Shown here: in pieces, positions 46,723-55,219 of the stretch
How the letters are laid out: each line of letters opens with the position of its first letter
Position numbering within the stretch: position 1 is the first letter of the stretch
NCBI RefSeq assembly: GCF_008704535.1
Contig: NZ_CP023701.1
Location: forward strand, 6,056,001 to 6,120,000
Reading direction: 5' to 3'
Length of the DNA stretch: 64,000 bases
Origin: Streptomyces subrutilus
GTDB lineage: Bacteria; Actinomycetota; Actinomycetes; Streptomycetales; Streptomycetaceae
Position numbers and translations under genes: made by a program
Notes under the pieces: generated by a model
Database searches by the model: none
The model's input: the letters and a program-made list of their open reading frames with translations, nothing else
Told to the model about the DNA's origin: nothing

Positions 46723-48822
46723 GTGAGCAGCGCGAACGATTCCCCGCCGGAGCAGCTGGCGCTGATCCGGGAGATGGTCGCCGAGGCGAAGGCCAAGGCG
46801 CCCAAGGCGAAGCCACGCACCTGGCGCGGGGCCGCCCTCGCCGAGGAGCTGCCCGTCGCGCGCGTCCTGGTGAACAAGGGGGTCCTCCACCTCGACCAGC
46901 TCTGGGACTACGCCGTCCCCGCCGAGCTCGCCGAGGCCGCGCAGCCCGGCGTCCGCGTGCGGGTCCGTTTCGGCGCCGGCTCCCACCAGGTGCACGGCGG
47001 CCGCCGCGAGGGCGGCGGGCTGATCGACGGCTTCGTCGTCGAGCGCCGCGCCGCGTCCGACTACCCCGGCGCGCTGGCCGCCCTGGCCCACGTGGTCTCG
47101 CCCGAGGTCGTGCTCGGTCCCGGCATGCTGGCCCTGGCCCGCGCCGTCGCCGACCGGTACGCGGGGAGCCTCGCCGACGTGCTCCAGCTCGCCCTGCCCC
47201 CGCGCAACGCCCGCGCCGAGGCCAAGCCCTCGCCCGAGCCCCTGCCCCCGCCCGCCGCGCCCGCCCCCGGCGGCTGGGAGCGGTACGGCGCGGGGCCCGC
47301 CTTCCTGCGCGCCCTGGCCACCGGCGGGACCCCGCGCGCGGTGTGGACCGCGCTGCCCGGCCCCGGCTGGGCCGACGAACTGGCCCGCGCCATGGCCGCC
47401 GCCCTCGCCTCCGGCCGCGGGGCCCTCGCCGTCGTGCCCGACGGGCGGACCGCCGCCCGGGTCGACGCGTCGCTGACCGCCCTGCTCGGGGAGGGCCGGC
47501 ACGCGCTGCTCACCGCCGAGTCGGGACCCGAGAAGCGCTACCGGCAGTGGCTCGCCGTCAGCCGGGGCTCGGTACGGGCGGTCGTCGGCACCCGGGCGGC
47601 GATGTTCGCACCCGTACGGGACCTCGGACTCGTGGCCGTCTGGGACGACGGCGACTCCAGCCACGCCGACGACCGGGCGCCCTTCCCGCACGTACGGGAG
47701 GTGCTGGAGCTGCGCTCGGTCAGCGACGGCTGCGCCTTCCTCGCCGGGAGCACCAGCTGCACCGTCGAAGCGGCCCAGCTCGTCGAGTCGGGCTGGGCCA
47801 GGCCTCTGGTCGCGAGCCGGGAGACGGTGCGCGAGTGCGCCCCGCGCATCCGCACGGTGGGCGACGAGCTGCTGGCCCGCGACGGGGCGGCGCGGGCCGC
47901 GCGGCTGCCGAGCCTGGCGTGGGAGACCGTGCGGGAGGGGCTGAGGACCGGTCCCGTACTGGTCCAGGTGCCGCGGCGGGGCTACGTGCCCCGGCTGGCC
48001 TGCGAGCGGTGCCGCACCCCGGCCCGGTGCACGGTCTGCGCCGGGCCGCTGGAGGCCGCCGACGAGCGGGAACTGCACTGCGGGTGGTGCGGGCGCGGCG
48101 AGCCGTCGTGGCACTGCGAGGAGTGCGGCTCGTTCCGGCTGCGGGCCCAGGTCGTGGGCGCCCGGCGCACGGCCGAGGAGCTGGGGCGGGCCTTCCCCGC
48201 CGTGCCGGTGCGGACCTCGGGCCGCGACCACGTCCTGGACGAGGTGCCGGACGGCCCGGCGCTGGTGGTGTGCACCCCGGGAGCGGAGCCGGTCGCTGCG
48301 GGCGCCGGGTACGCCGCCGCGCTGCTCCTGGACGGCTGGGCGATGCTGGGCCGGCCCGACCTGCGGGCCGGGGAGGAGGCGTTGCGGCGGTGGATCGCGG
48401 CCGCCTCGCTGGTCCGGGGGGAGGGGCAGGTCGTGGTGGTCGCGGAGCCGACGCTGCGGCCGGTCCAGGCGCTGGTGCGGTGGGACCCGGTGGGGCACGC
48501 GGTCCGGGAGCTCGCGGAGCGGGCCCAGCTCGGCTTCCCACCGGTGTCCCGGATGGCGGCCGTGGCCGGGCGGGGCGAGGCCGTGCAGGCCTTCCTCGCC
48601 GGAGCGGGACTGCCGGCCGACGCGGAGGTGCTCGGGCCGGTGCCGCTGCCCGGGCGGCGGGGCGAGCCCTCGGCGGGGGAGCGGGCGCTGGTGCGGGTGC
48701 CGCCCGGCAGCGGCGCGGCCCTGGCCGCGGCCCTCAAGGCGGCGCAGGCCGCACGGATGGCGAAGGGGGGCCCGGCGGCCGACGCGGTCCGGGTCCGCAT
48801 CGACCCACCGGACATCGGCTGA
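46723..48822 (+). CDS. priA: PriA-like primosomal protein N', helicase-defective
   Basis: Replication-restart factor of 699 residues. It keeps the N-terminal fork-binding domain (VLVNKGVLHLDQLWDYAVP; VRVRFGAG) and the zinc-binding region with eight Cys in four CxxC pairs (from C427, CERC...CTVC...CGWC...CEEC). The ATPase motifs are lost: no GxxGxGKT Walker A is visible (the equivalent region is ALPGPGWADELARAMAAAL), and the DEEH box reads WDDGDSSH. Actinobacterial PriA proteins are known to lack helicase motifs, so it probably works by DNA and protein binding. GTG 46723 is chosen. Confidence 0.9.
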   Translation: MSSANDSPPEQLALIREMVAEAKAKAPKAKPRTWRGAALAEELPVARVLVNKGVLHLDQLWDYAVPAELAEAAQPGVRVRVRFGAGSHQVHGGRREGGGLIDGFVVERRAASDYPGALAALAHVVSPEVVLGPGMLALARAVADRYAGSLADVLQLALPPRNARAEAKPSPEPLPPPAAPAPGGWERYGAGPAFLRALATGGTPRAVWTALPGPGWADELARAMAAALASGRGALAVVPDGRTAARVDASLTALLGEGRHALLTAESGPEKRYRQWLAVSRGSVRAVVGTRAAMFAPVRDLGLVAVWDDGDSSHADDRAPFPHVREVLELRSVSDGCAFLAGSTSCTVEAAQLVESGWARPLVASRETVRECAPRIRTVGDELLARDGAARAARLPSLAWETVREGLRTGPVLVQVPRRGYVPRLACERCRTPARCTVCAGPLEAADERELHCGWCGRGEPSWHCEECGSFRLRAQVVGARRTAEELGRAFPAVPVRTSGRDHVLDEVPDGPALVVCTPGAEPVAAGAGYAAALLLDGWAMLGRPDLRAGEEALRRWIAAASLVRGEGQVVVVAEPTLRPVQALVRWDPVGHAVRELAERAQLGFPPVSRMAAVAGRGEAVQAFLAGAGLPADAEVLGPVPLPGRRGEPSAGERALVRVPPGSGAALAAALKAAQAARMAKGGPAADAVRVRIDPPDIG

Positions 48823-49051
48823 CCGGACGCCCGCGACCCGCGCCCGCGCGGGGCCGCCGGTCCGGTACGGCCCCGTCGGCGGGCCCTGACGGCCGGCCCG
48901 GTCGGGCCGGGGACTGGCCGACGGCCACGCCCGGTCCTGGTCCGGGGCATCGAGCCGGGCATGCGGCGGGTCCGGGGGGTGCGGCTCGCGCCCGGGCGAG
49001 GGCCGGGTGCCGCGGAGCCGGGGGGTGCGGGCGGGCGGAGCAGGCGGTCCG
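48823..49051. other. Region between the convergent priA and HTH-protein genes
   Basis: 229 bases of very GC-rich sequence with G-rich tracts (48970-49080). No gene, and no hairpin as strong as at the other convergent sites, was seen. Confidence 0.4.
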
Positions 49052-49579
49052 TCAGCCGGTGCGGGGGCCCGGGAAGGCAGGGGGTCGGGGGGCGCCGGTC
49101 ACGGCCTGGGGCTCCTCGCGGACCGGCTGCGGCGGGACCGAGCGGGCCGCGGGGACCGTGGGCAGCGGGCCCAGGGTCCGGGTGGTGGCGGCCGCCTCGG
49201 CCGGCGGTTCCGCCGCGGCTTCGGCCGTCTGCGCCCGCCGGGCCCCGTAACGCCGGTGCACGGCCTGCTTGGTCACGCCGAGCGCCGAGCCGACCGCGTC
49301 CCAGGAGAAGCCCAGCGAGCGGTCGAAGTCCACGGCGGCGGTGACCAGCGTCTCGACGCTGTCGCGCAGCTCCTGCGCGAGACGGACGGTGGGCGCGGGC
49401 GCCCGGCCGTAGACGACGAAGCCCGTGGCGGGACCGGAGCGGCGCGGGCGGTACACGTTGCCGAGCTGGGCGGTGAGCGTACGCAGGGCATCCACCTGCC
49501 GGCGAACCCGCTCGATGTCCCGTACCAGGAGGTGCAGGCTGGCCCGGGCTTGGGCGTCGTGGGTGGCGTGGTCGGCCAT
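49052..49579 (-). CDS. Helix-turn-helix DNA-binding protein, conserved hypothetical
   Basis: A 175-residue protein. The N-terminal half is alpha-helical (ARASLHLLVRDIERVRRQVDALRTLTAQLG). A sigma-type helix-turn-helix, SWDAVGSALGVTKQAVHRRYG, follows. The last ~60 residues are a disordered Ala/Pro/Arg-rich tail. Such small HTH proteins next to fmt are conserved in Streptomyces but their role is unknown. ATG 49579 is used; the longer frame is a shadow of fmt. A perfect inverted repeat lies about 70 bases upstream, so autoregulation is plausible. Confidence 0.78.
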   Translation of the reverse strand: MADHATHDAQARASLHLLVRDIERVRRQVDALRTLTAQLGNVYRPRRSGPATGFVVYGRAPAPTVRLAQELRDSVETLVTAAVDFDRSLGFSWDAVGSALGVTKQAVHRRYGARRAQTAEAAAEPPAEAAATTRTLGPLPTVPAARSVPPQPVREEPQAVTGAPRPPAFPGPRTG

Positions 49580-49649
49580 GAAGAAGCCTCTCGAACCGGT
49601 GCTGAAGGGCGGATCGGGCCGCAGACACCGTTCAACGACGCGGCCCGTT

Positions 49650-49671
49650 TTGGTCAATCTCTCTTGACCAA
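49650..49671. promoter_or_regulatory. Perfect inverted repeat upstream of the HTH gene
   Basis: TTGGTCAA and TTGACCAA with a 6-base centre TCTCTC. On the minus strand TTGACC could be the -35 element of the HTH gene, so the repeat would overlap its promoter. Confidence 0.6.
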
Positions 49672-49874
49672 CGCTCCACCCGGCGCCCAGGTCACGCTGT
49701 GGGGGCGTGTCGGCATATGCGAGAGGCGCGCGGCCGTGCGTACGCCCCCTCGCCGCCCCCGGGGGCCCGGACGGCGGCACGGCGGCCGCCCGGGCCGACC
49801 GCACGACGCGCCCCGGGCGCACGCCCCATAGACTGACGTGCTGCTGACAGCCGAGATAGCGAGGTAGGACCCCA

Positions 49875-50819
49875 GTGAAGCTCGTCTTCGCAGGCACCCC
49901 CGAGGTCGCCGTGCCCGCCCTGGACGCCCTGATCGCCTCCGGGCGCCACGAGGTCGCCGCCGTCGTCACCCGGCCCGACGCTCCGGCCGGCCGCGGCCGC
50001 CGCCTCGTCGCCAGCCCGGTCGCCGAGCGCGCCGAGGAGGCCGGGATCGAGGTCCTCAAGCCCGTCCGGCCCCGCGACCCCGACTTCCAGGCCCGGCTGC
50101 GCGAGATCGCCCCCGACTGCTGCCCGGTCGTCGCGTACGGGGCGCTGATCCCCAAGAGCGCCCTCGGCATCCCCCGGCACGGCTGGGTCAACCTCCACTT
50201 CTCGCTGCTGCCGGCGTGGCGCGGCGCCGCCCCCGTCCAGCACTCGATCATGGGCGGCGACCAGGTCACCGGCGCCTCCACCTTCCAGATCGAGGAGGGA
50301 CTGGACTCCGGACCGGTCTACGGCGTCCTGACCGAGGAGATCCGGCCCACCGACACCAGCGGCGACCTGCTGACCCGGCTGGCCTTCGCCGGGTCCGGGC
50401 TGCTCGCCGCCACCATGGACGGCATCGAGGACGGCACCCTGCGCGCCGTCCCGCAGCCCCTCGACGGGATCTCCCTCGCACCCAAGATCACCGTGGAGGA
50501 CGCGCGCGTCGACTGGACGGCCCCGGCCCTGCGCGCCGACCGCGTCGTGCGCGGCTGCACGCCCGCCCCGGGTGCCTGGACCGTCTTCCGCGGGGAGCGG
50601 CTCAAGCTGATCTCCGTCGGCCTGGTCGCGGACCGCACCGACCTGGAGCCGGGCGTCCTGGCCCCCGCCAAGAACAACGTCCACGTGGGCACCGGCTCGC
50701 ACGCCGTGGAGCTGCTGTGGGTGCAGCCGCAGGGCAAGAAGCCGATGCGCGGCGCCGACTGGGCCCGCGGGGTGCGGATCGCTCCCGGGGAGCGGCTCGG
50801 CGGCGCCGACGTAGGCTGA
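49875..50819 (+). CDS. fmt: Methionyl-tRNA formyltransferase
   Basis: Formylates initiator Met-tRNA with 10-formyl-tetrahydrofolate. The 314-residue product has the N-terminal KLVFAGTPEVAVPALDAL, the catalytic NLHFSLLPAWRGAAPVQ (Asn and His conserved, though HF replaces the common HP), the Asp region IEEGLDSGPV, and a C-terminal tRNA-binding domain. Start is GTG 49875 after GAGGTAGGA. It lies 61 bases before rsmB. Confidence 0.95.
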   Translation: MKLVFAGTPEVAVPALDALIASGRHEVAAVVTRPDAPAGRGRRLVASPVAERAEEAGIEVLKPVRPRDPDFQARLREIAPDCCPVVAYGALIPKSALGIPRHGWVNLHFSLLPAWRGAAPVQHSIMGGDQVTGASTFQIEEGLDSGPVYGVLTEEIRPTDTSGDLLTRLAFAGSGLLAATMDGIEDGTLRAVPQPLDGISLAPKITVEDARVDWTAPALRADRVVRGCTPAPGAWTVFRGERLKLISVGLVADRTDLEPGVLAPAKNNVHVGTGSHAVELLWVQPQGKKPMRGADWARGVRIAPGERLGGADVG

Positions 50820-50880
50820 GGGTCCCTTCCCGTCGTCCTCGCAGCACGCGCAGCACTCGTACCTCCGGAGCACCTTTCAC

Positions 50881-52359
50881 GTGAGCGAACAGCCCCGCCG
50901 TCACCCCGCCGCAGCCACGGGCGCGGGCGGCAAGCCGGCCAAGCAGGCCCGGCCGCACCGCAGGCCCAAGAAGGACCCCGTCCGCAAGCTGGCCTTCGAC
51001 GTGCTGCGGGCGGTGGACGAGCGCGACGCGTACGCCAACCTCGTGCTGCCGCCGCTGCTGCGCAAGGCCCGCCAGGACGAGGCCTTCCAGGCCCGGGACG
51101 CGGCGCTGGCCACCGAGCTGGTCTACGGGACGCTGCGCCGCCAGGGCACCTACGACGCCGTCATCAAGGCGTGCATCGACCGGCCGCTGCGCGAGGTGGA
51201 CCCGCCGGTCCTCGACGTGCTGTCGCTCGGCGCGCACCAGCTGCTGGGCACCCGCATCCCGCCGCACGCGGCGGTCTCGGCCACCGTGGAGCTGGCCCGG
51301 GTGGTGCTCGGCGACGGGCGCGCCAAGTTCGTGAACGCCGTGCTCCGCAAGATCACCGCGCACGACCTGGAAGGCTGGCTGGAGCGGGTCGCCCCGCCGT
51401 ACGAGGACGACGCCGAGGAGCACCTCGCCGTCTACCACTCGCACCCGCGCTGGGTCGTCAGCGCCCTGTGGGACTCCCTGGGCGGCGGCCGGGCCGGCAT
51501 CGAGGACCTCCTCGAAGCCGACAACGAGCGGCCCGAGGTGACGCTGGTCGCCCGGCCGGGACGGTCCACGGCGCAGGAGCTGCTGGAGGCCGTGGGCGAG
51601 GACTCGGCGCTGCCCGGGCGCTGGTCGCCGTACGCGGTGCGGATGGCCGAGGGCGGCGAGCCCGGCGCCCTGGAGGCGGTCCGCGAGGGCCGCGCCGGCG
51701 TCCAGGACGAGGGCAGCCAGCTGGTGGCGATGGCCCTGGCCGCGGTACCGGTCGAGGGGCGCGACGCGCACTGGCTGGACGGCTGCGCGGGCCCGGGCGG
51801 CAAGGCGGCGCTGCTCGCGGCGCTGGCCGCGCAGCGCGGGGCCTTCCTGCTGGCCTCCGAGAAGCAGCCGCACCGGGCGCGGCTGGTGGCGAAGGCGCTG
51901 GCCGGCAACCCGGGCCCGTACCAGGTCATCGCGGCGGACGGCACCCGGCCGCCGTGGCGGCCGGGCTCCTTCGACCGGGTCCTGATGGACGTCCCGTGCA
52001 CGGGCCTGGGCGCGCTGCGGCGGCGCCCCGAGGCGCGCTGGCGGCGGCGGCCGGAGGACCTGGAGGGCTTCGGGCCGCTCCAGCGGGCCCTGCTGCGCGA
52101 GGCGCTGTCGGCGGTGCGGGTCGGCGGGATCGTGGGCTACGCGACCTGCTCGCCGCACCTCGCGGAGACCCGGGTCGTCGTGGACGACGTCCTGAAGGGC
52201 CGCGGCGCGGGCGCCGCCCCGGTCTCGGCCGAACTGGTCGACGCCCGGCCGTACATGGCCGGCGTACCGGCGCTGGGCGACGGCCCGGACGTCCAGCTCT
52301 GGCCGCACCTGCACGGCACGGACGCGATGTACCTGGCCCTGCTGCGGCGCACGGCGTAG
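50881..52359 (+). CDS. rsmB: 16S rRNA m5C967 methyltransferase (RsmB/Sun/NOL1 family)
   Basis: SAM-dependent cytosine-5 methyltransferase of small-subunit rRNA. The 492-residue product has an N-terminal NusB-like RNA-binding domain (about 35-175, with LVYGTLRRQGTYD) and the catalytic domain with WLDGCAGPGGKAALLAAL (SAM site), MDVPCTGLGALRRRPEARWRR (catalytic C373) and GYATCSPHLAET (C423). A Pro/Lys-rich extension precedes the core. GTG 50881 is the start, following fmt. Confidence 0.93.
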   Translation: MSEQPRRHPAAATGAGGKPAKQARPHRRPKKDPVRKLAFDVLRAVDERDAYANLVLPPLLRKARQDEAFQARDAALATELVYGTLRRQGTYDAVIKACIDRPLREVDPPVLDVLSLGAHQLLGTRIPPHAAVSATVELARVVLGDGRAKFVNAVLRKITAHDLEGWLERVAPPYEDDAEEHLAVYHSHPRWVVSALWDSLGGGRAGIEDLLEADNERPEVTLVARPGRSTAQELLEAVGEDSALPGRWSPYAVRMAEGGEPGALEAVREGRAGVQDEGSQLVAMALAAVPVEGRDAHWLDGCAGPGGKAALLAALAAQRGAFLLASEKQPHRARLVAKALAGNPGPYQVIAADGTRPPWRPGSFDRVLMDVPCTGLGALRRRPEARWRRRPEDLEGFGPLQRALLREALSAVRVGGIVGYATCSPHLAETRVVVDDVLKGRGAGAAPVSAELVDARPYMAGVPALGDGPDVQLWPHLHGTDAMYLALLRRTA

Positions 52360-52408
52360 CCCTGCGCCGCCGGCCGTTCCCGACCGGGAACGGCCGGCGG
52401 CGCAGGGC
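52359..52408. terminator. 23-bp perfect hairpin after rsmB
   Basis: Arms 52359-52381 and 52386-52408 are exact complements around a 4-base loop; the left arm begins at the last base of the rsmB stop codon. It is the longest perfect hairpin in the window. Confidence 0.9.
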
Positions 52409-52498
52409 CGAGGGGCGGCCGCCGGGGGCGGGGCCGGGGGGCCTTCGGACTTCCGGGGCCGTGGCCGGAACGGGCCGGGGGCATGGCACGCTTGGGGC

Positions 52499-53185
52499 AT
52501 GGCCGCTCAGATCAATCCCAGCATCCTGTCCGCCGACTTCGCCCGCCTCGCCGACGAGGCCCGGGCCGTCGAGGGCGCCGACTGGCTGCACGTCGACGTC
52601 ATGGACAACCACTTCGTCCCGAACCTGACCCTCGGCGTGCCCGTCGTCGAGTCGCTCAGCCGGGCCACGGAGATCCCGCTGGACCTGCACCTGATGATCG
52701 AGGACCCGGACCGCTGGGCGCCGCAGTACATCGAGGCGGGGGCCGGATCGGTCACCTTCCACGCCGAGGCCGCCGCCGCGCCGGTGCGCCTCGCGCGGGA
52801 GATCCGGGCCAAGGGGGCGCGGGCGTCGATGGCGCTCAAGCCCGCGACGCCGATCGAGCAGTACGAGGACCTGCTCCCCGAGCTCGACATGGTGCTGATC
52901 ATGACGGTCGAGCCCGGCTTCGGCGGGCAGTCCTTCCTGGACATCATGCTCCCCAAGATCCGCCGCACCCGTGAGCTGATCGCCAAGCACGGCCTGGAGA
53001 TGTGGCTCCAGGTAGACGGCGGGGTCTCGGCCTCCACCATCGAGCGGTGCGCGGAGGCCGGAGCGGACGTCTTCGTGGCGGGCAGCGCGGTCTACGGGGC
53101 GGCCGACCCGGCCGCCGCCGTGCGCACGCTGCGTGAGCAGGCGGACGCGGTCATCGCCGCGACCCCGTGGGCGTGCGGCCACTGA
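52499..53185 (+). CDS. rpe: Ribulose-phosphate 3-epimerase
   Basis: Interconverts ribulose-5-phosphate and xylulose-5-phosphate in the pentose phosphate pathway. The 228-residue TIM-barrel product has INPSILSADFARL, WLHVDVMDNHFVPN (metal and catalytic Asp), HLMIEDP and MTVEPGFGGQSF with the second catalytic Asp in VDGG. The start is ATG 52499, preceded only by a GGGGC stretch. Confidence 0.96.
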   Translation: MAAQINPSILSADFARLADEARAVEGADWLHVDVMDNHFVPNLTLGVPVVESLSRATEIPLDLHLMIEDPDRWAPQYIEAGAGSVTFHAEAAAAPVRLAREIRAKGARASMALKPATPIEQYEDLLPELDMVLIMTVEPGFGGQSFLDIMLPKIRRTRELIAKHGLEMWLQVDGGVSASTIERCAEAGADVFVAGSAVYGAADPAAAVRTLREQADAVIAATPWACGH

Positions 53186-53314
53186 GCCAAGCCTGGGTGA
53201 ACAGCTCGGTGAACGGATGCCGTCCAGGCTGATCAACCGCCGTCGGATCTGACAGGATGAACGGCGAGTCGAGAGTGTGAACACGAGAGTGTGAACAGCA
53301 GTGAGGAGAACGCG
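53186..53314 (+). promoter_or_regulatory. rpe-regulator intergenic region with a 14-base tandem duplication
   Basis: CGAGAGTGTGAACA is directly repeated at 53270-53283 and 53284-53297, just before the regulator start. TGACAGGATGA at about 53250-53260 could contain a promoter element. Confidence 0.6.
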
Positions 53315-54337
53315 GTGTCTGCAATGTCGGCGGGACGGTCAGCCCTGCGGATGGGACCCGCGGAGCTGGTGCAGGCGGCGGCCATGGCGCGTCGCTTCTA
53401 CCTGGAGGGCAAGTCCAAGATCCAGATCGCCGAGGAGTTCGGCGTGAGCCGCTTCAAGGTGGCCCGGGTCCTGGAGACCGCCCTGGAGCGCGACCTCGTG
53501 CGCATCGAGATCCGGGTGCCGGCCGAGCTGGACGCGGAGCGCTCCGACGCGCTGCGCGCCCGCTACGGGCTGCGCCACGCGGTCGTCGTGGAGTCCCCGG
53601 CCGATGCCACCGAGGACGCCCCCGACCCCGAGAACCTGGGGGCCGTCGCCGCCGACCTGCTCGGCGAGCTGGTCAACGAGGGCGACGTCCTGGGCCTGGC
53701 CTGGGGGCGCTCGACCATCCACATGGCGGCCTCCCTGCACCGGCTGCCGCCCTGCACCGTGGTGCAGCTGACCGGTGTCTACGACGCGGGGACCGCCGAG
53801 CGCGGCTCGGTCGAGGCCGTGCGCCGCGCCGCCCAGGTCTCGGGCGGCGACGCCCACCCGATCTACGCGCCGATGCTGCTGCCGGATCCGGCGACCGCCG
53901 CGGCGCTGCGCGGCCAGACCGGCATCGCGCGCGCCTTCGAGTACTTCGACAAGGTGACGGTCGCGGCCGTCTCCATCGGATCGTGGGAGCCGGGCATCTC
54001 AACGGTCCACGACATGCTGACCGACGAGGAGCGGGCCCACTACGCCTCGCTGGGCGTGGCCGCGGAGATGTCCGCGCACCTCTTCGACGCCGAGGGCCGG
54101 CGGGTGGGACGCGACCTCGGCGAGCGGTGCATCACCGTCGAGGCGGACCGGCTGCGCCGGATCCCCGAGGTGGTGGCGATCGCCGGCGGGCTGCGCAAGG
54201 CCTCCGCGATCGGCGCCGTCCTGCGGTCCGGTCTGGTGACGAGCCTGGTCACGGACACCGCGGTGGCGGACTACCTGCTGACGGAATCGGAGCCGGGTCT
54301 GCGGCCCGCGCTGGACCGGGCCGACCCGGACGACTGA
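53315..54337 (+). CDS. SorC-family sugar-binding transcriptional regulator
   Basis: A 340-residue regulator. The N-terminal helix-turn-helix is clear (MARRFYLEGKSKIQIAEEFGVSRFKVARVL). It is followed by a SorC-type sugar-phosphate-binding domain with GLAWGRSTIHMAASL (phosphate site), VVQLTGVYDAG and VAIAGGLRKASAIGAVLRSG. GTG 53315 is preferred because GAGGAG ends 6 bases before it; GTG 53291, in the same frame, is also possible. Its position after rpe suggests control of pentose or sugar-phosphate genes, but the ligand is unknown. Confidence 0.87.
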   Translation: MSAMSAGRSALRMGPAELVQAAAMARRFYLEGKSKIQIAEEFGVSRFKVARVLETALERDLVRIEIRVPAELDAERSDALRARYGLRHAVVVESPADATEDAPDPENLGAVAADLLGELVNEGDVLGLAWGRSTIHMAASLHRLPPCTVVQLTGVYDAGTAERGSVEAVRRAAQVSGGDAHPIYAPMLLPDPATAAALRGQTGIARAFEYFDKVTVAAVSIGSWEPGISTVHDMLTDEERAHYASLGVAAEMSAHLFDAEGRRVGRDLGERCITVEADRLRRIPEVVAIAGGLRKASAIGAVLRSGLVTSLVTDTAVADYLLTESEPGLRPALDRADPDD

Positions 54338-54471
54338 GCGGCACCCGGCGGACCTTGACGGGCCGGCCGGGCCCGTGGCCTGCACCGAGACCTCTCCGGG
54401 CGCGGATGGTGCCGGAATTGAGATCCGACCGGCGGCCCCCTCGGCGGCCTGCTGGGCGCATACTGGTTCCA

Positions 54472-54693
54472 ATGACAAAGTCAGCAGTACCTCGCCGCCA
54501 TTTGCCGTCCAGCCCGTTCAAGGCCCCCGTGGAAGCGCCCTTGAGGCACTTCAACGTCGGCGACCGGGTCACTCACGACGAGCACGGCCTCGGCCGTGTC
54601 GTCGGAATCGAGGAGGGGATCGCCGTGCTCGTCGACTTCGGCTCCGTCCAGAAACGAATCCTGAGTCCCTACACCAAGATGGCCGCGCTCTGA
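54472..54693 (+). CDS. Small Tudor/SH3-like protein resembling the C-terminal domain of UvrD/PcrA
   Basis: A 73-residue protein with a basic N-terminus (TKSAVPRRHLPSSPFKAP) and a small beta-barrel-like segment FNVGDRVTHDEHGLGRVVGIEEG ... VLVDFGSVQKRILSPYTKM. This pattern resembles the Tudor domain at the end of UvrD/PcrA helicases and the RNA-polymerase-interacting domain of CarD. It could bind RNA polymerase, but this is inference. It is a stand-alone gene with no helicase nearby. ATG 54472. Confidence 0.75.
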   Translation: MTKSAVPRRHLPSSPFKAPVEAPLRHFNVGDRVTHDEHGLGRVVGIEEGIAVLVDFGSVQKRILSPYTKMAAL

Positions 54694-54742
54694 GGCCACG
54701 GGGCGATTCGCGAGCGAATCGGATATTTGGCACGATCGGTGC

Positions 54743-55219
54743 ATGATCTTTCGGAACGTGCCCCGATCGTTGCCGCGTGTGCTGGGGGCCCTGTTCCTCT
54801 GTGCCGCGCTGGTCGGTGCGGCGGGCTGCGGCGGGACGAAACCCGCGCCTGCCGCCGCCAGCGCCAGTAGTCCGCGCGCCACCGCCGACCCCAGCGTCGT
54901 CCCCACGGCCGCGCCGAGCGCCGCGCCGGGCTGGGCGAAGGGGCTGGTCGTCGTACGGGCCGAGGCGCTGCCGCAGCAGGCCCGGGAGGTGCTCGCGCTC
55001 ATCGACAAGGGCGGGCCGTACGCGTACCGGCAGGACGGCACGGTCTTCGGGAACTTCGAGAAGGTCCTGCCGAAGCAGAAGCGCGGCTATTACCACGAGT
55101 TCACCGTGCGCACCCCGGGGGAGCGGGACCGCGGGGCCCGGCGGATCGTGACGGGTGAGGGCGGGGAGTTCTACTACACGGACGACCACTACGACACCTT
55201 CAAGGCGGTTCTCCGATGA
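54743..55219 (+). CDS. Secreted RNase Sa-like guanyl-specific ribonuclease, probable lipoprotein
   Basis: A 158-residue extracytoplasmic RNase of the N1/T1/barnase superfamily. The signal sequence ends in a lipobox-like VGAAGC (C29), followed by an Ala/Pro/Ser-rich linker. The catalytic domain (about 66-158) aligns with Streptomyces RNase Sa: EALPQQAREVLALI, YAYRQDGTVFGN, GYYHEFTVRTPG, RRIVTGE and DDHYDTF. Catalytic residues E119, R130, R134 and H149 are present. The two disulfide Cys of RNase Sa are absent. It overlaps the barstar gene (ATGA). Confidence 0.9.
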   Translation: MIFRNVPRSLPRVLGALFLCAALVGAAGCGGTKPAPAAASASSPRATADPSVVPTAAPSAAPGWAKGLVVVRAEALPQQAREVLALIDKGGPYAYRQDGTVFGNFEKVLPKQKRGYYHEFTVRTPGERDRGARRIVTGEGGEFYYTDDHYDTFKAVLR

